Assembly (NCBI GenBank): GCA_025465535.1
Contig: JAODMY010000055.1
Span: 1 to 39,023, forward strand
Reading direction: 5' to 3'
Length of the DNA: 39,023 nt
DNA from: Glaciihabitans sp.
Lineage (GTDB): Bacteria; Actinomycetota; Actinomycetes; Actinomycetales; Microbacteriaceae
Shown here: positions 6,945-14,534 of the stretch, piece by piece
How positions within the stretch are numbered: the stretch's first letter is position 1
Layout of the letters: each line of letters opens with the position of its first letter
Made by a program: the position numbers and the translations under genes
Notes under the pieces: model-generated
Database searches by the model: none
Told to the model about the DNA's origin: nothing
Seen by the model: the letters and a program-made list of their open reading frames with translations, nothing else

Positions 6945-7121
6945 ATGAAGCGCTCGACACTGACCACGGTTTTCGTCATTATCGGGATCGTCCTGGTGTT
7001 GATCGTCCTGACGATCGTCGCCCTCGCGTTCGCCGCGAAGGTCGTGATCATCGTGCTGGCTGTGTTCCTCGGGATCCTGATTCTCCGCAGCTCGTTCCCG
7101 AAGCGCAACCGCCGCCGCTAG
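6945..7121 (+). CDS. small membrane protein, 58 aa
   Basis: MKRSTLTTV, then two hydrophobic stretches (about 9-29 and 31-48) and a basic tail FPKRNRRR. The ATG at 6945 is the first methionine that leaves a sensible short N-terminus. It could be one long hairpin in the membrane. No family is recognised. Small actinobacterial membrane proteins of this type are common and mostly uncharacterised. No clear ribosome binding site. Confidence 0.5.
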   Translation: MKRSTLTTVFVIIGIVLVLIVLTIVALAFAAKVVIIVLAVFLGILILRSSFPKRNRRR

Positions 7122-7146
7122 TCCCGGTCTCCAACGGCGCTGTTGG

Positions 7147-7185
7147 AGCTGGTCGGTGGCGGGGCAAGCTCTCCACCGACCAGCT
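7147..7185. repeat. 13-bp perfect inverted repeat
   Basis: AGCTGGTCGGTGG (7147-7159) and its exact complement (7173-7185), with a 13-nt loop. No T tract on either strand. Confidence 0.8.
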
Positions 7186-7377
7186 GGGCACAGGCGACCG
7201 TGTGAACCGATCCAGAACTCGGTGAGCAATACGGTGAAGGCTGGTGCCAGAGGTGAACACTCACGCGAAGGATAACGAGGGCAACGGTCTGCTCCGCAAT
7301 CATCAGCACAGCGCTCTTTGCTGTTCCAATTCGGGTAGGAAACCGGACCTGTCGGGTGCAGATTCGTGAAGGATAAC

Positions 7378-7399
7378 TTGTCCTCTGAAATGAGGACAA
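7378..7399. repeat. 8-bp perfect inverted repeat
   Basis: TTGTCCTC (7378-7385), loop TGAAAT, GAGGACAA (7392-7399). Confidence 0.7.
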
Positions 7400-7452
7400 C
7401 CTGCCAGCGATCCAAAATTATCGCGCGCCGAATGCCAGGTCAAGGGTTTGCG

Positions 7453-7470
7453 TGCCCCATTGTTGGGGCA
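7453..7470. repeat. hairpin directly upstream of the phosphotransferase-like gene
   Basis: TGCCCCA (7453-7459), loop TTGT, TGGGGCA (7464-7470). It ends 6 nt before the likely GTG start at 7477, so it could mask translation initiation. Confidence 0.5.
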
Positions 7471-7476
7471 TGAGAT

Positions 7477-8802
7477 GTGGATAACACTCACATAGCGGGT
7501 TCTCTGATTTCGCCCATTAGAGGAGAATTCGTCGAAAAACCTGTCGACCATTTCCGGGTCGTCGGGAAAAGGAGGGTTCTCATTCCCGAAGTGCCCAATA
7601 CCTTTCCGGAAACGGACCAGCCCGGCGTCGTACTTGCCCGCGTCGCCGAGCAATTGCATCGCGTCCTTGTCGGGTGGAAGTCGACCGCGGTCGAACCGAC
7701 GGACGAAGGGTACCTCTACGGCTACGACCTCGAACTCGGCGCAATCAACGGCGCGCTCGAGCATCGGCTGGTATTCGTAGAAGACACCCCGATCTCCGGG
7801 CATCGGCCCGGCGTTCTCGAACTCCCGATCGACGGCACGGATGCCAACATCACCGTCTGGCTGTACCCGAGCGACCCCGAGTTGCCAGCGCTCCGAGACC
7901 TCACCGACCCTTCGCTGATCGAGGGCATCCTCGCGAAACTGGCAATATCCGCGATCGTCACCAGGGTTGAGGTCGTCACCTATCGCCCAGGACGCCGCGC
8001 GGTCGTTCGCGTCGGCACCAGCGACCGCAGTATCTACCTCAAGGTCGTCGAACCTGCAAAGGCGGCGTCCATCGCGGAGCGGCACCAGCAGTTTCGCGCG
8101 AGCAGCCTTCCCGTGCCGAGGCTCCTCGGGTGGTCGGCGGACGGCGTCGTCGCGATGTCGGCGCTGCCCGGTGTCGACGCTCAAACGGCCATCTCGAAAA
8201 TTCAGGACGCCGAGGAGTTTCTCCGCCAGGTCGAATTTCTCGGCACGCTGCTCGCCGGTGTCCCTGCGGTCAACACGGCTCGGGAGTCGCTCTTCGAGCG
8301 TCTCGACTGGTACGTCGATCGCCTATCGAAGCGGATGCCGGCAGAGAAGCAGCGCATCGTTGACATCGGCGGACGGATCGCCCGCTGCGGAGCGGATGGC
8401 CGAAGCTACGGCTTCACGGCCGTGACCATTCATGGGGACCTGCACCTCGGCCAGCTCTTCGTCGACGCTGAAAATCCAGCCCTCATCACGGGGATGCTCG
8501 ACATAGATACGGCGGGCGTCGGGGATCCAGCCGATGACGCCGCGGCGTTCTACGCGCACCTGATCGCGCTGGCCGAGGCGGCGGCCGCTCGAGACCCGGC
8601 GTACTCGGCGGCATGCTTCCACTTGGCGGCGATGTGGCGTGCGCGGTGGCCGCGCAACCGGAACGCGGGCTTTGAAAACAGGGCGCGCGCGATCGCCGCG
8701 ACCCACCTGCTCGGGCACGCACTGCGTCCGCTCACCAACGATGCCAATGGCGTCAGTCGACGGTTGCTCGATCACGCGGAGAGCCTGGTCGCCGACTGGT
8801 AG
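7477..8802 (+). CDS. aminoglycoside phosphotransferase (APH)-family protein
   Basis: 441 residues with a kinase-like phosphotransferase fold. The catalytic Brenner motif is HGDLHLGQLFVD (about 319-330), followed by the metal-binding MLDIDTAGVGDPADDAAAF (about 340-358). The N-terminal lobe has VVRVGTSDRSIYLKVV with a plausible ATP-contacting lysine, and MSALPGVDAQ in the hinge. The first 150 residues have no kinase character and look like a separate domain. Proteins of this type include maltokinase-like and homoserine/choline-kinase-like enzymes; lying beside GH15 and zwf makes a sugar substrate attractive, but that is only context. The start is uncertain: GTG 7477 has no good ribosome binding site, and a GAGGAG at 7520-7525 has no start codon after it. 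Confidence 0.75.
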   Translation: MDNTHIAGSLISPIRGEFVEKPVDHFRVVGKRRVLIPEVPNTFPETDQPGVVLARVAEQLHRVLVGWKSTAVEPTDEGYLYGYDLELGAINGALEHRLVFVEDTPISGHRPGVLELPIDGTDANITVWLYPSDPELPALRDLTDPSLIEGILAKLAISAIVTRVEVVTYRPGRRAVVRVGTSDRSIYLKVVEPAKAASIAERHQQFRASSLPVPRLLGWSADGVVAMSALPGVDAQTAISKIQDAEEFLRQVEFLGTLLAGVPAVNTARESLFERLDWYVDRLSKRMPAEKQRIVDIGGRIARCGADGRSYGFTAVTIHGDLHLGQLFVDAENPALITGMLDIDTAGVGDPADDAAAFYAHLIALAEAAAARDPAYSAACFHLAAMWRARWPRNRNAGFENRARAIAATHLLGHALRPLTNDANGVSRRLLDHAESLVADW

Positions 8803-8816
8803 CGGTGACCGGTGGT

Positions 8817-10613
8817 TCAGCTGGCGGCGCGCGCGTCGAGGTGGATCTGGATCGCATCCGCCGCTCGCACGAGCGCGAGGTGTGAGAACGCCTGCGGCGT
8901 GTTCCCGGCCTGGCGCTTGCCGCCGACGTCATACTCCTCGCTGAGGAGGCCGAGGTCGTTGGTGAATCCGACCAGGCGATCCATGAGGGTGATGGCGTCA
9001 TCCAGTCGCCCGCTGCGCGCGTACTGCTCCGCGAGCCAAAAGGAGCATGCGAGAAATGGATGCTCGCCGCCGGGCAGCCCGTCGACGCCGGACTCGGTCA
9101 GGTAGCGCATGACGAGGCCATCGCGCAGGAGTACTGATTCGATTGCCTCGACCGTCCCGAGCATCCGTGGATCGTTCGCGTCAAGGTAGCCGTTCTGGGT
9201 GAGTTGCAGCAGCGAGGCGTCCACGGTACCGCTCCCGTAGAACTGCGTGTAGCTTCCGAGTGTCGCGTCCCAGCCCTGCGTCTCGATTTCCTGGCGCAGC
9301 TCTTCCCGCAGCTTCTCCCAGCGCTCGACTGGTCCATTCAGCCCGAAGTCGCGCACTCCTTTTACTGCACAATCGAATGCCGCCCAGAGCATGGTGCGCG
9401 AGTGGGTGAAGTGTCGCTTGGGCCCGCGGATCTCCCAGATGCCGTTATCGGGACGCTTCCAGTTCTCTTCGACGTGCTGCATGAGCGCGCGCTGAAGGGA
9501 CCAGGAGAGGTCGGTTTCGGGGACGCCGCTTTCGCGCGCCTTCTGGAGCGCCAGCATGACCTCGCCGAACATGTCGCCCTGGTACTGCACGAATGCGCCA
9601 TTACCGACTCGGACCGGGGTGGCATCCTGGTACCCAGGCAGGCTCGTCAGCTCCCACTCCGTGAGTCGGCGCTCACCAGCGAGTCCGTACATGATCTGCA
9701 CGTCGCCAGGATCCCCGGCGAGTGCGCGCAGCAGCCAGGAGCGCCAGCCCTCCGCCTCGTTCTTGAAACCGTGCCCCATGAGCACGAGCAGGGTGAGCGA
9801 CGCATCCCGAAGCCAGACGTAGCGATAGTCCCAGTTGCGGCTGCCCCCGAATTCCTCGGGAAGGCTGGTCGTTGCGGCGGCGACGATGCCGCCGGTGTCC
9901 TCGTGCGTCAGGGCGCGCAGGACGAGAAGCGAGCGATGCACGTAGGCGTTGTACCTGGCCGGCGCCTCGCAGGATGAGGCCCAGTCGCGCCACCACGCCG
10001 AGGTGTGCTCGAGGCGCTCCTCAATGTTTAGATCAGCCGGCGCCTCACGGTGTGAGGGGAACCAGGTGAGGACGATGTCGACCGTCTCGCCGTCTCGGAC
10101 TGTGAACTTCGAGGCGTGCGCGTGGGCATTTCGATCGGCGATCAACGCCGGGCCGCGCACGACGACGGCGTCGGGTCCCGCGACGGCGATTACGGCGTTG
10201 CCCCCGGCCTCCGGGGCCTGCCGCATCCACGGGAGAGCCGCGGCGTAGTCGAAGCGGATGCGCAGTTCCTGCCGCATGTCCACGTGACCGGCGACGCCGG
10301 TGATCCTGCGGACGACATCCGCTCGCCTGTCGCCGTGCGGCATGAAATCCATGACGTCGACCCTGCCGGTCGCAGTCTCCCAGTGGGTGACCAGAACGAA
10401 GGTGTCTTCGAGGTATTCGCGCGAGACGGAGATGACCTCATCGACCGGAGCGACCAGCCAGCGCCCGTGATCCTCGTCGCCGAGAAGAGCGCCGAACATC
10501 GAGGGCGAATCGAAGCGAGGAAAGCATAACCAGTCGATCGATCCATTGATCCCGACCAGTGCGGCGGTGTGGGTGTCGCCAATGAGGCCGTAATCCTCGA
10601 TGTTCAAGGGCAT
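8817..10613 (-). CDS. glycoside hydrolase family 15 protein (glucoamylase/trehalase type)
   Basis: 598 residues, the usual length of bacterial GH15 proteins with an N-terminal beta-sandwich and a C-terminal (alpha/alpha)6 barrel. It starts MPLNIEDYGLIGDTHTAALV, typical for the family. NWDYRYVWLRDAS (260-272) is the conserved substrate-site segment. The catalytic acid should be Glu394 in GIWEIRG, and the base one of Glu559/Glu560 in LLSEEYD, just before the conserved GNTPQAFSH (570-578). No signal peptide, so it is cytoplasmic. In mycobacteria close relatives hydrolyse trehalose; in other actinobacteria they act on alpha-glucans. It diverges from zwf over 29 bp and overlaps a candidate leaderless promoter (CAGGAT, 6 nt upstream), so trehalose or glycogen breakdown may feed the pentose phosphate pathway. 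Confidence 0.92.
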   Translation of the reverse strand: MPLNIEDYGLIGDTHTAALVGINGSIDWLCFPRFDSPSMFGALLGDEDHGRWLVAPVDEVISVSREYLEDTFVLVTHWETATGRVDVMDFMPHGDRRADVVRRITGVAGHVDMRQELRIRFDYAAALPWMRQAPEAGGNAVIAVAGPDAVVVRGPALIADRNAHAHASKFTVRDGETVDIVLTWFPSHREAPADLNIEERLEHTSAWWRDWASSCEAPARYNAYVHRSLLVLRALTHEDTGGIVAAATTSLPEEFGGSRNWDYRYVWLRDASLTLLVLMGHGFKNEAEGWRSWLLRALAGDPGDVQIMYGLAGERRLTEWELTSLPGYQDATPVRVGNGAFVQYQGDMFGEVMLALQKARESGVPETDLSWSLQRALMQHVEENWKRPDNGIWEIRGPKRHFTHSRTMLWAAFDCAVKGVRDFGLNGPVERWEKLREELRQEIETQGWDATLGSYTQFYGSGTVDASLLQLTQNGYLDANDPRMLGTVEAIESVLLRDGLVMRYLTESGVDGLPGGEHPFLACSFWLAEQYARSGRLDDAITLMDRLVGFTNDLGLLSEEYDVGGKRQAGNTPQAFSHLALVRAADAIQIHLDARAAS

Positions 10614-10619
10614 TTGCCA

Positions 10620-10636
10620 ATCCTGACAGCTAGTTT
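10620..10636. promoter_or_regulatory. divergent -10 boxes of the GH15 gene and zwf
   Basis: CAGGAT on the minus strand (10620-10625) is 6 nt from the GH15 ATG. TAGTTT on the plus strand (10631-10636) is 6 nt from the zwf ATG. Confidence 0.35.
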
Positions 10637-10642
10637 TGGAGA

Positions 10643-12028
10643 ATGAGCAGCAATCGACGCACTCTCGTCATTCTCGGAGCTAGCGGAGATCTGACTGCGA
10701 GACTCCTTCTTCCCGGCCTCGGCCAGCTCCTCTCGACCCAGGGCGACCTCGAAGTCGAACTCATCGGAGTCGGGAACATACCCATGACGGATGCCCAGTG
10801 GCGCAAGCGCATCACCGCATCCTTCAAGGCTGGCGGCGCGAGTTCCGCGGCGACCAGGGCCCTGATCGCGGGAACTCGATACCTAGAAGCCGACGCGACC
10901 AAAGCGGACGACCTCGCGAAGATATTCGCCGCATGCTCCGGGACACCCGCGCTCTACTTTGCGCTTCCTCCCGCGGTCACGGAGCTCGTCTGCGCGACGC
11001 TGTCGAAAATGCAGCGGCCGAGCGGTCTCGTGCTCGCGCTGGAGAAGCCGTTCGGCACCAACCTGCCGAGCGCTCGTGCCCTCAACCGGCTGCTGGCCAC
11101 GTTCATCCCGGAGGAGCGGGTGCACCGTGTCGATCACTTCCTCGGCAAGTCGACCGTCCTCAACATCCTGGGGCTGCGATTCGCGAATCGGCTGTTCGAG
11201 CACAGCTGGAACTCATCCAACATCGAGCGCGTCGAAATCAGCTACGACGAGACACTCGGGCTCGAGGGACGCGCCGGCTACTACGACCACGCGGGCGCGC
11301 TCGTGGACATGATCCAGAGTCACCTCCTGCAGGTCCTCGCCGTCATCGCAATGGAGCCGCCGTCGACACTCGACTCCGCTGACCTTCGCGGTGCGATGGC
11401 CCAGGTGCTACGGGCGACTCGCGTGTGGCAGGGCAAGGCGGCGACAGGCAGCAGGCGCGGTCGCTACACCGCGGGATCGGTCGCGGGCCGCAAGCTGGGC
11501 GCGTATGCGAAGGAACCCGGCGTTGACACCTCGCGTGCAACCGAGACCCTCGCCGAGATCGTCCTGTCCATCGACAACTGGCGCTGGGCCGGTGTGCCGT
11601 TCGTGCTCCGCTCCGGCAAAGCCCTCGACGACGACCGCAAAGACATCGTGATCACGTTCAAGCCCGTGCCGCATCTTCCGACCGGGATGACCGGAACCAG
11701 CGTTCCGACGCAGCTGCGTATCGCGCTCGATCCGCACATGATGCACCTCGACCTGAACATCAACGGCGAGGGCGATCCGTTTGCGCTCGACAATGTCACG
11801 CTGTCCGCGACGTTCGCCGACTCGGTCATGGGGGCGTACGGCGAAGTGCTCGAGGGCATCCTGCGCGGGGATCCGACGCTGTCGGTGCGAGGGGACGTCG
11901 CCGAGGAGTGCTGGCGGATCGTGACACCGATCCTCGCGGCCTGGCGCAAGGATGCGGTCCCGCTCGACGGGTACCCGGCCGGATCGGCAGGCCCGAGGTC
12001 GTGGAAGCAGCTACCGACTAAGGACTAG
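10643..12028 (+). CDS. zwf: glucose-6-phosphate dehydrogenase
   Basis: 461 residues. It oxidises glucose 6-phosphate to 6-phosphogluconolactone, the first step of the oxidative pentose phosphate pathway. LVILGASGDLTARLLLPGL (8-26) is the nucleotide-binding motif. LEKPFG (133-138) and RVDHFLGK (162-169) are the substrate site, the latter usually R-I-D-H-Y-L-G-K. MIQSHLLQ (about 225) carries the catalytic histidine. At 461 residues it is shorter than the common 480-510, as in a second actinobacterial G6PDH type. The ATG has GGAG only 2 nt upstream, too close to work well, whereas TAGTTT lies 6 nt upstream, so leaderless transcription is likely. A second zwf in the transketolase-tal-opcA cluster elsewhere would make this a paralogue. 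Confidence 0.9.
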   Translation: MSSNRRTLVILGASGDLTARLLLPGLGQLLSTQGDLEVELIGVGNIPMTDAQWRKRITASFKAGGASSAATRALIAGTRYLEADATKADDLAKIFAACSGTPALYFALPPAVTELVCATLSKMQRPSGLVLALEKPFGTNLPSARALNRLLATFIPEERVHRVDHFLGKSTVLNILGLRFANRLFEHSWNSSNIERVEISYDETLGLEGRAGYYDHAGALVDMIQSHLLQVLAVIAMEPPSTLDSADLRGAMAQVLRATRVWQGKAATGSRRGRYTAGSVAGRKLGAYAKEPGVDTSRATETLAEIVLSIDNWRWAGVPFVLRSGKALDDDRKDIVITFKPVPHLPTGMTGTSVPTQLRIALDPHMMHLDLNINGEGDPFALDNVTLSATFADSVMGAYGEVLEGILRGDPTLSVRGDVAEECWRIVTPILAAWRKDAVPLDGYPAGSAGPRSWKQLPTKD

Positions 12029-12057
12029 CCGGGGAGACGACTTGCAGCTTCAATCCC

Positions 12058-12123
12058 GTCTGCCCCCGCCAGATGCGTCCGCCCCCGTACGTACGGGGGC
12101 AGACGCATCTGGCGGGGGCAGAC
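12058..12123. repeat. 66-bp palindrome, copy 1
   Basis: Two 33-nt arms (12058-12090 and 12091-12123) meet at a central GTACGTAC; a single mismatch is at 12080/12101. It lies between the convergent zwf and App1 genes, 30 nt after the zwf stop. There is no T tract. Copy 2 is at 14276-14341 and shares 28 of 33 arm positions. Confidence 0.95.
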
Positions 12124-12211
12124 GCGACGGGAAAGTACTTCTGCCGTCGCCATGACTCGCGTTGACCCTCGGTCGCAGGCTCCCTCGGCGCTGGGGTCGC
12201 ACAACCGCTTC

Positions 12212-12261
12212 GCGCTTGCCCCAAGCTCCACCGCGTGCGCTTGCCCCAAGCTCCACTGCGC
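12212..12261. repeat. 25-bp tandem repeat, two copies
   Basis: Copies at 12212-12236 and 12237-12261 share 23 of 25 bases, starting GCGCTTGCCCCAAGCTCCAC. They end 5 bp before the stop codon of the App1-like gene. Each holds a small GCTTG-CCC-CAAGC hairpin. Confidence 0.85.
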
Positions 12262-12266
12262 GCGCA

Positions 12267-13343
12267 CTAGCCGGGATACGTCGGCAGCAGTCCGAGTTCG
12301 GTGAGCTGGTCTGAGAGTCCCGCGCCATCCTGCGCGTACAGCCAGTGGACGTTCGTGCCGTCGCCGCGCTCCTCTACGGTGCTGCGACCGCCGGCGAAGA
12401 CCGCTTCCCCTGTGGACAGTTGCCGGATGCAGACCGCCTCGACGTTCGACTCGTGTTTGCGGGCGAAGTCCCCGTAGAGTTCCTCGTCGTGCTGGCCGTC
12501 ATCGCCGATGAGCAGCCATTTGATGTCGGGAAACTCGCGAGCGAGCCGATCGAGACTCTCCTGCTTGTGTTGGCGGCCACTGCGGAACAGACGATCGCTC
12601 GTCGGCCCCCAGTCGGTCAGGAGCATCGCTCCCGCAGGGTAGAGATTGCGCGAGAGGAACCTGGTGAGGGTCGGTGCGACATTCCAGGCACCCGTCGAGA
12701 GGTAGATCACGGGGGTCCCCGGGTGGGCGCGGACGAATCGTTCGTAGAGGACTGCCATTCCAGCGACCGGACGCCTCGCGTGCTCGTCGAGCACAAAGGT
12801 GTTCCAGGCGGCGAGGAAGGGGCGGGGGAGGGCCGTGACCATGACGGTGTCGTCGATATCGGAGACCATCCCCAGCCGCACCTTCGGATCGACCACGTAG
12901 ATCGGCGCATCGACGGTGGGGGAGTCGTCCGTCTTCAGCTGGATGGTGTTCCAGCCGAACGGCAGGTCGACCTCGACTCGCGTGTCGACGACGCCGCCGC
13001 GATCGGAGGTGACGTGGAATTCCTGCCCGCCCGCGATGATCGTTACGGCGACCTCGTTGACCGGGACGCTCGTGAAGCTCCTCCAGCCGCGGACGTTTCG
13101 CACTCGCGTGCCGTCCCGTTTGGCGGGCTTGACCAGCAGTACTCGGCAGAGGACGCGGGTCCAGCCCTTGCCGCCGTATCCGGCGTAGGGGATGACGGTC
13201 GGGCGAAGCCCGCGTCTGCGCGCCCGTCCCTCGCGGAATGCGTGAAACGCGTCTTCGATGCGCGCGGCGCGGTGCAGGATCTGGATCGGTTCCACGGCGG
13301 GACTTTCTTCGCGAAGAACTCCGCCACGGGGTTTGCGAGCCAT
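12267..13343 (-). CDS. App1-like (DUF2183) phosphatase-domain protein
   Basis: 358 residues. The C-terminal half is the App1 catalytic domain (HAD superfamily): GMVSDIDDTVMVT with Asp162, Asp164 and Thr166 (motif I, DxDxT), VIYLSTGAWN (motif II, the serine/threonine turn), a lysine in RQHKQESL, and WLLIGDDGQHD with the metal-binding aspartates. Yeast App1 is a phosphatidate phosphatase; bacterial homologues are widespread but little studied, so a phospholipid substrate is plausible and unproven. The N-terminal half (about 50-150) looks like a beta-rich domain. No signal peptide or membrane helix. ATG start at 13343. Between it and the TetR gene lies a 260-bp divergent region. Confidence 0.85.
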   Translation of the reverse strand: MARKPRGGVLREESPAVEPIQILHRAARIEDAFHAFREGRARRRGLRPTVIPYAGYGGKGWTRVLCRVLLVKPAKRDGTRVRNVRGWRSFTSVPVNEVAVTIIAGGQEFHVTSDRGGVVDTRVEVDLPFGWNTIQLKTDDSPTVDAPIYVVDPKVRLGMVSDIDDTVMVTALPRPFLAAWNTFVLDEHARRPVAGMAVLYERFVRAHPGTPVIYLSTGAWNVAPTLTRFLSRNLYPAGAMLLTDWGPTSDRLFRSGRQHKQESLDRLAREFPDIKWLLIGDDGQHDEELYGDFARKHESNVEAVCIRQLSTGEAVFAGGRSTVEERGDGTNVHWLYAQDGAGLSDQLTELGLLPTYPG

Positions 13344-13506
13344 TGGCTAAGTCTCACACGCGCGGGCGTCGCTCAGCCGAGGACGAGCCCGTCGAACGTG
13401 ATGTCGCCGAGCATCGACTTCGTTACGCATGGCGCGCTACGAGGGCATGGTTCCGCCTCGAATTCTTCGTGAGTTCTCACATTCGATTGTGAAGCCGTGA
13501 AAATCC

Positions 13507-13534
13507 TGTCAATTAGGTATGACATTTAGTCAAC
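13507..13534. promoter_or_regulatory. candidate operator/promoter region for the TetR gene
   Basis: TGACATTTAGTCA (13520-13532) is an interrupted dyad, TGAC-N5-GTCA, in an A/T-rich patch between the divergent App1 and TetR genes. The patch contains TAGGTAT (13514-13520), which could be a plus-strand -10. Confidence 0.3.
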
Positions 13535-13550
13535 CCCGGGGGTAAAAGGC

Positions 13551-13569
13551 CGCCCCCGCTTCGGGGGCG
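13551..13569. repeat. G/C hairpin in the TetR leader
   Basis: CGCCCCCG (13551-13558), loop CTT, CGGGGGCG (13562-13569). It lies 22 nt before the TetR ribosome binding site AAGGAG (13592-13597) and could act as a leader structure or attenuator. It uses the same CCCCCG/CGGGGG pairing found in the 66-bp palindromes. Confidence 0.6.
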
Positions 13570-13603
13570 CGATAGGATTCTGGCGACCCCTAAGGAGAAG
13601 AGA

Positions 13604-14254
13604 GTGCCTCTCATGGAATTGATCGAGGGCAAGCTCAGCGCACCCGCAACCGCCGCGCTTCGCAACGAGCCGGTGCAGGCACGAAGCACCGCTCGGCTCA
13701 CGGCGCTGCTGGATGCTGCGGCTGCGGCCGTCCAGGAACTGGGCTACGAGCGGCTTACGACTGCCATGGTGGCGGAGCGCGCTGGAGCTTCGATCGGCAC
13801 GGTGTACCGCTATTTTCCCGACCGCATCGCTGTGCTTCAGGCTCTCGCATCCCGCAATCTGGAGCGTGTGCTCGGCGGCATTGGTGAGGCGTATGCCGAC
13901 CCGAGCAACTCGACCTGGCGTGAGGCGGTCACCGCCGGATTCGATGTCTATGTCGAGGCGTTCCGCTCGGAGCCCGGATTTGGATCGCTTCGCGGTGGCG
14001 ACGTCATCGACCTGCGCCCCGCCGTGTCGCCCGCGACCGTCAACTCGCAGATCGCCGCCGTCATGGTGCAAGCCCTCGCCGAGCGCTTCGACACCGACGC
14101 GTCCGAGGCGACCCTCTTCGCATTCGAGATTGCCGTCGAGGTGATGGACGCCGTCGTGGCTCGCGCCTTTGCGCGCGACGCACACGGAGAAAGCGCCTTC
14201 CTCGACAGCGCACGCGAGCTGTTTCTCTCAAACCTCGCCGCGCGCCTGGGCTGA
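13604..14254 (+). CDS. TetR/AcrR family transcriptional regulator
   Basis: 216 residues, the normal size of a TetR repressor. The DNA-binding domain is about residues 27-80: RLTALLDAAAAAVQELGYERLTTAMVAERAGASIGTVYRYF, with the recognition helix at ASIGTVYRYF. The C-terminal ligand and dimer domain does not reveal its ligand. Translation starts at GTG 13604, 6 nt after AAGGAG (13592-13597); an in-frame ATG at 13613 is the alternative. Possible targets are its own promoter, the divergent App1-like gene and the importer operon downstream, but 280 bp containing a palindrome separate it from that operon. Confidence 0.9.
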   Translation: MPLMELIEGKLSAPATAALRNEPVQARSTARLTALLDAAAAAVQELGYERLTTAMVAERAGASIGTVYRYFPDRIAVLQALASRNLERVLGGIGEAYADPSNSTWREAVTAGFDVYVEAFRSEPGFGSLRGGDVIDLRPAVSPATVNSQIAAVMVQALAERFDTDASEATLFAFEIAVEVMDAVVARAFARDAHGESAFLDSARELFLSNLAARLG

Positions 14255-14275
14255 CCTTTCCGCTCACTGGCTGGC

Positions 14276-14341
14276 GTCTGCCCCCGTGTGATGCGTATGC
14301 CCCCGTACGTACGGGGGCATACGCATCACACGGGGGCAGAC
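14276..14341. repeat. 66-bp palindrome, copy 2
   Basis: Perfect: arm 14276-14308 is the exact reverse complement of 14309-14341, again centred on GTACGTAC. It lies 22 nt after the TetR stop and about 190 bp before the importer operon. It shares the outer GTCTGCCCCCG, the inner GATGCGT and GCCCCCGTAC with copy 1. Confidence 0.97.
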
Positions 14342-14534
14342 CCTGTTAGGGGCGTGCCGCGGTGACACACGGCGACATACGGCGTCATGGTGTGACGCGC
14401 AAGCCGTGGGGAATGACACCGGCCCCCAATAGTGTTTAGGTGTTAGTCAAGGCAAGTGTCGATTCGTGTTGCCCTCACGAGGAATGAGCCCGTTAAGCGA
14501 TGTGTCCGTTGATTGCCGTGTGTGAGTTCTCCGC

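Larger units (their letters stand above)
7122..7476. other. 355-bp gene-free stretch with three inverted repeats
   Basis: I find no convincing gene here; the minus-strand frames that cross it lack start signals and conserved sequence. It holds a 13-bp perfect inverted repeat (7147-7185), an 8-bp one (7378-7399), a 7-bp hairpin (7453-7470) and two copies of GAAGGATAAC (7265-7274 and 7368-7377). Confidence 0.5.

Noticed and set aside
7303-8184. 293-codon minus-strand frame over the phosphotransferase-like gene
   Set aside because: Antisense shadow; the plus-strand frame has kinase motifs.
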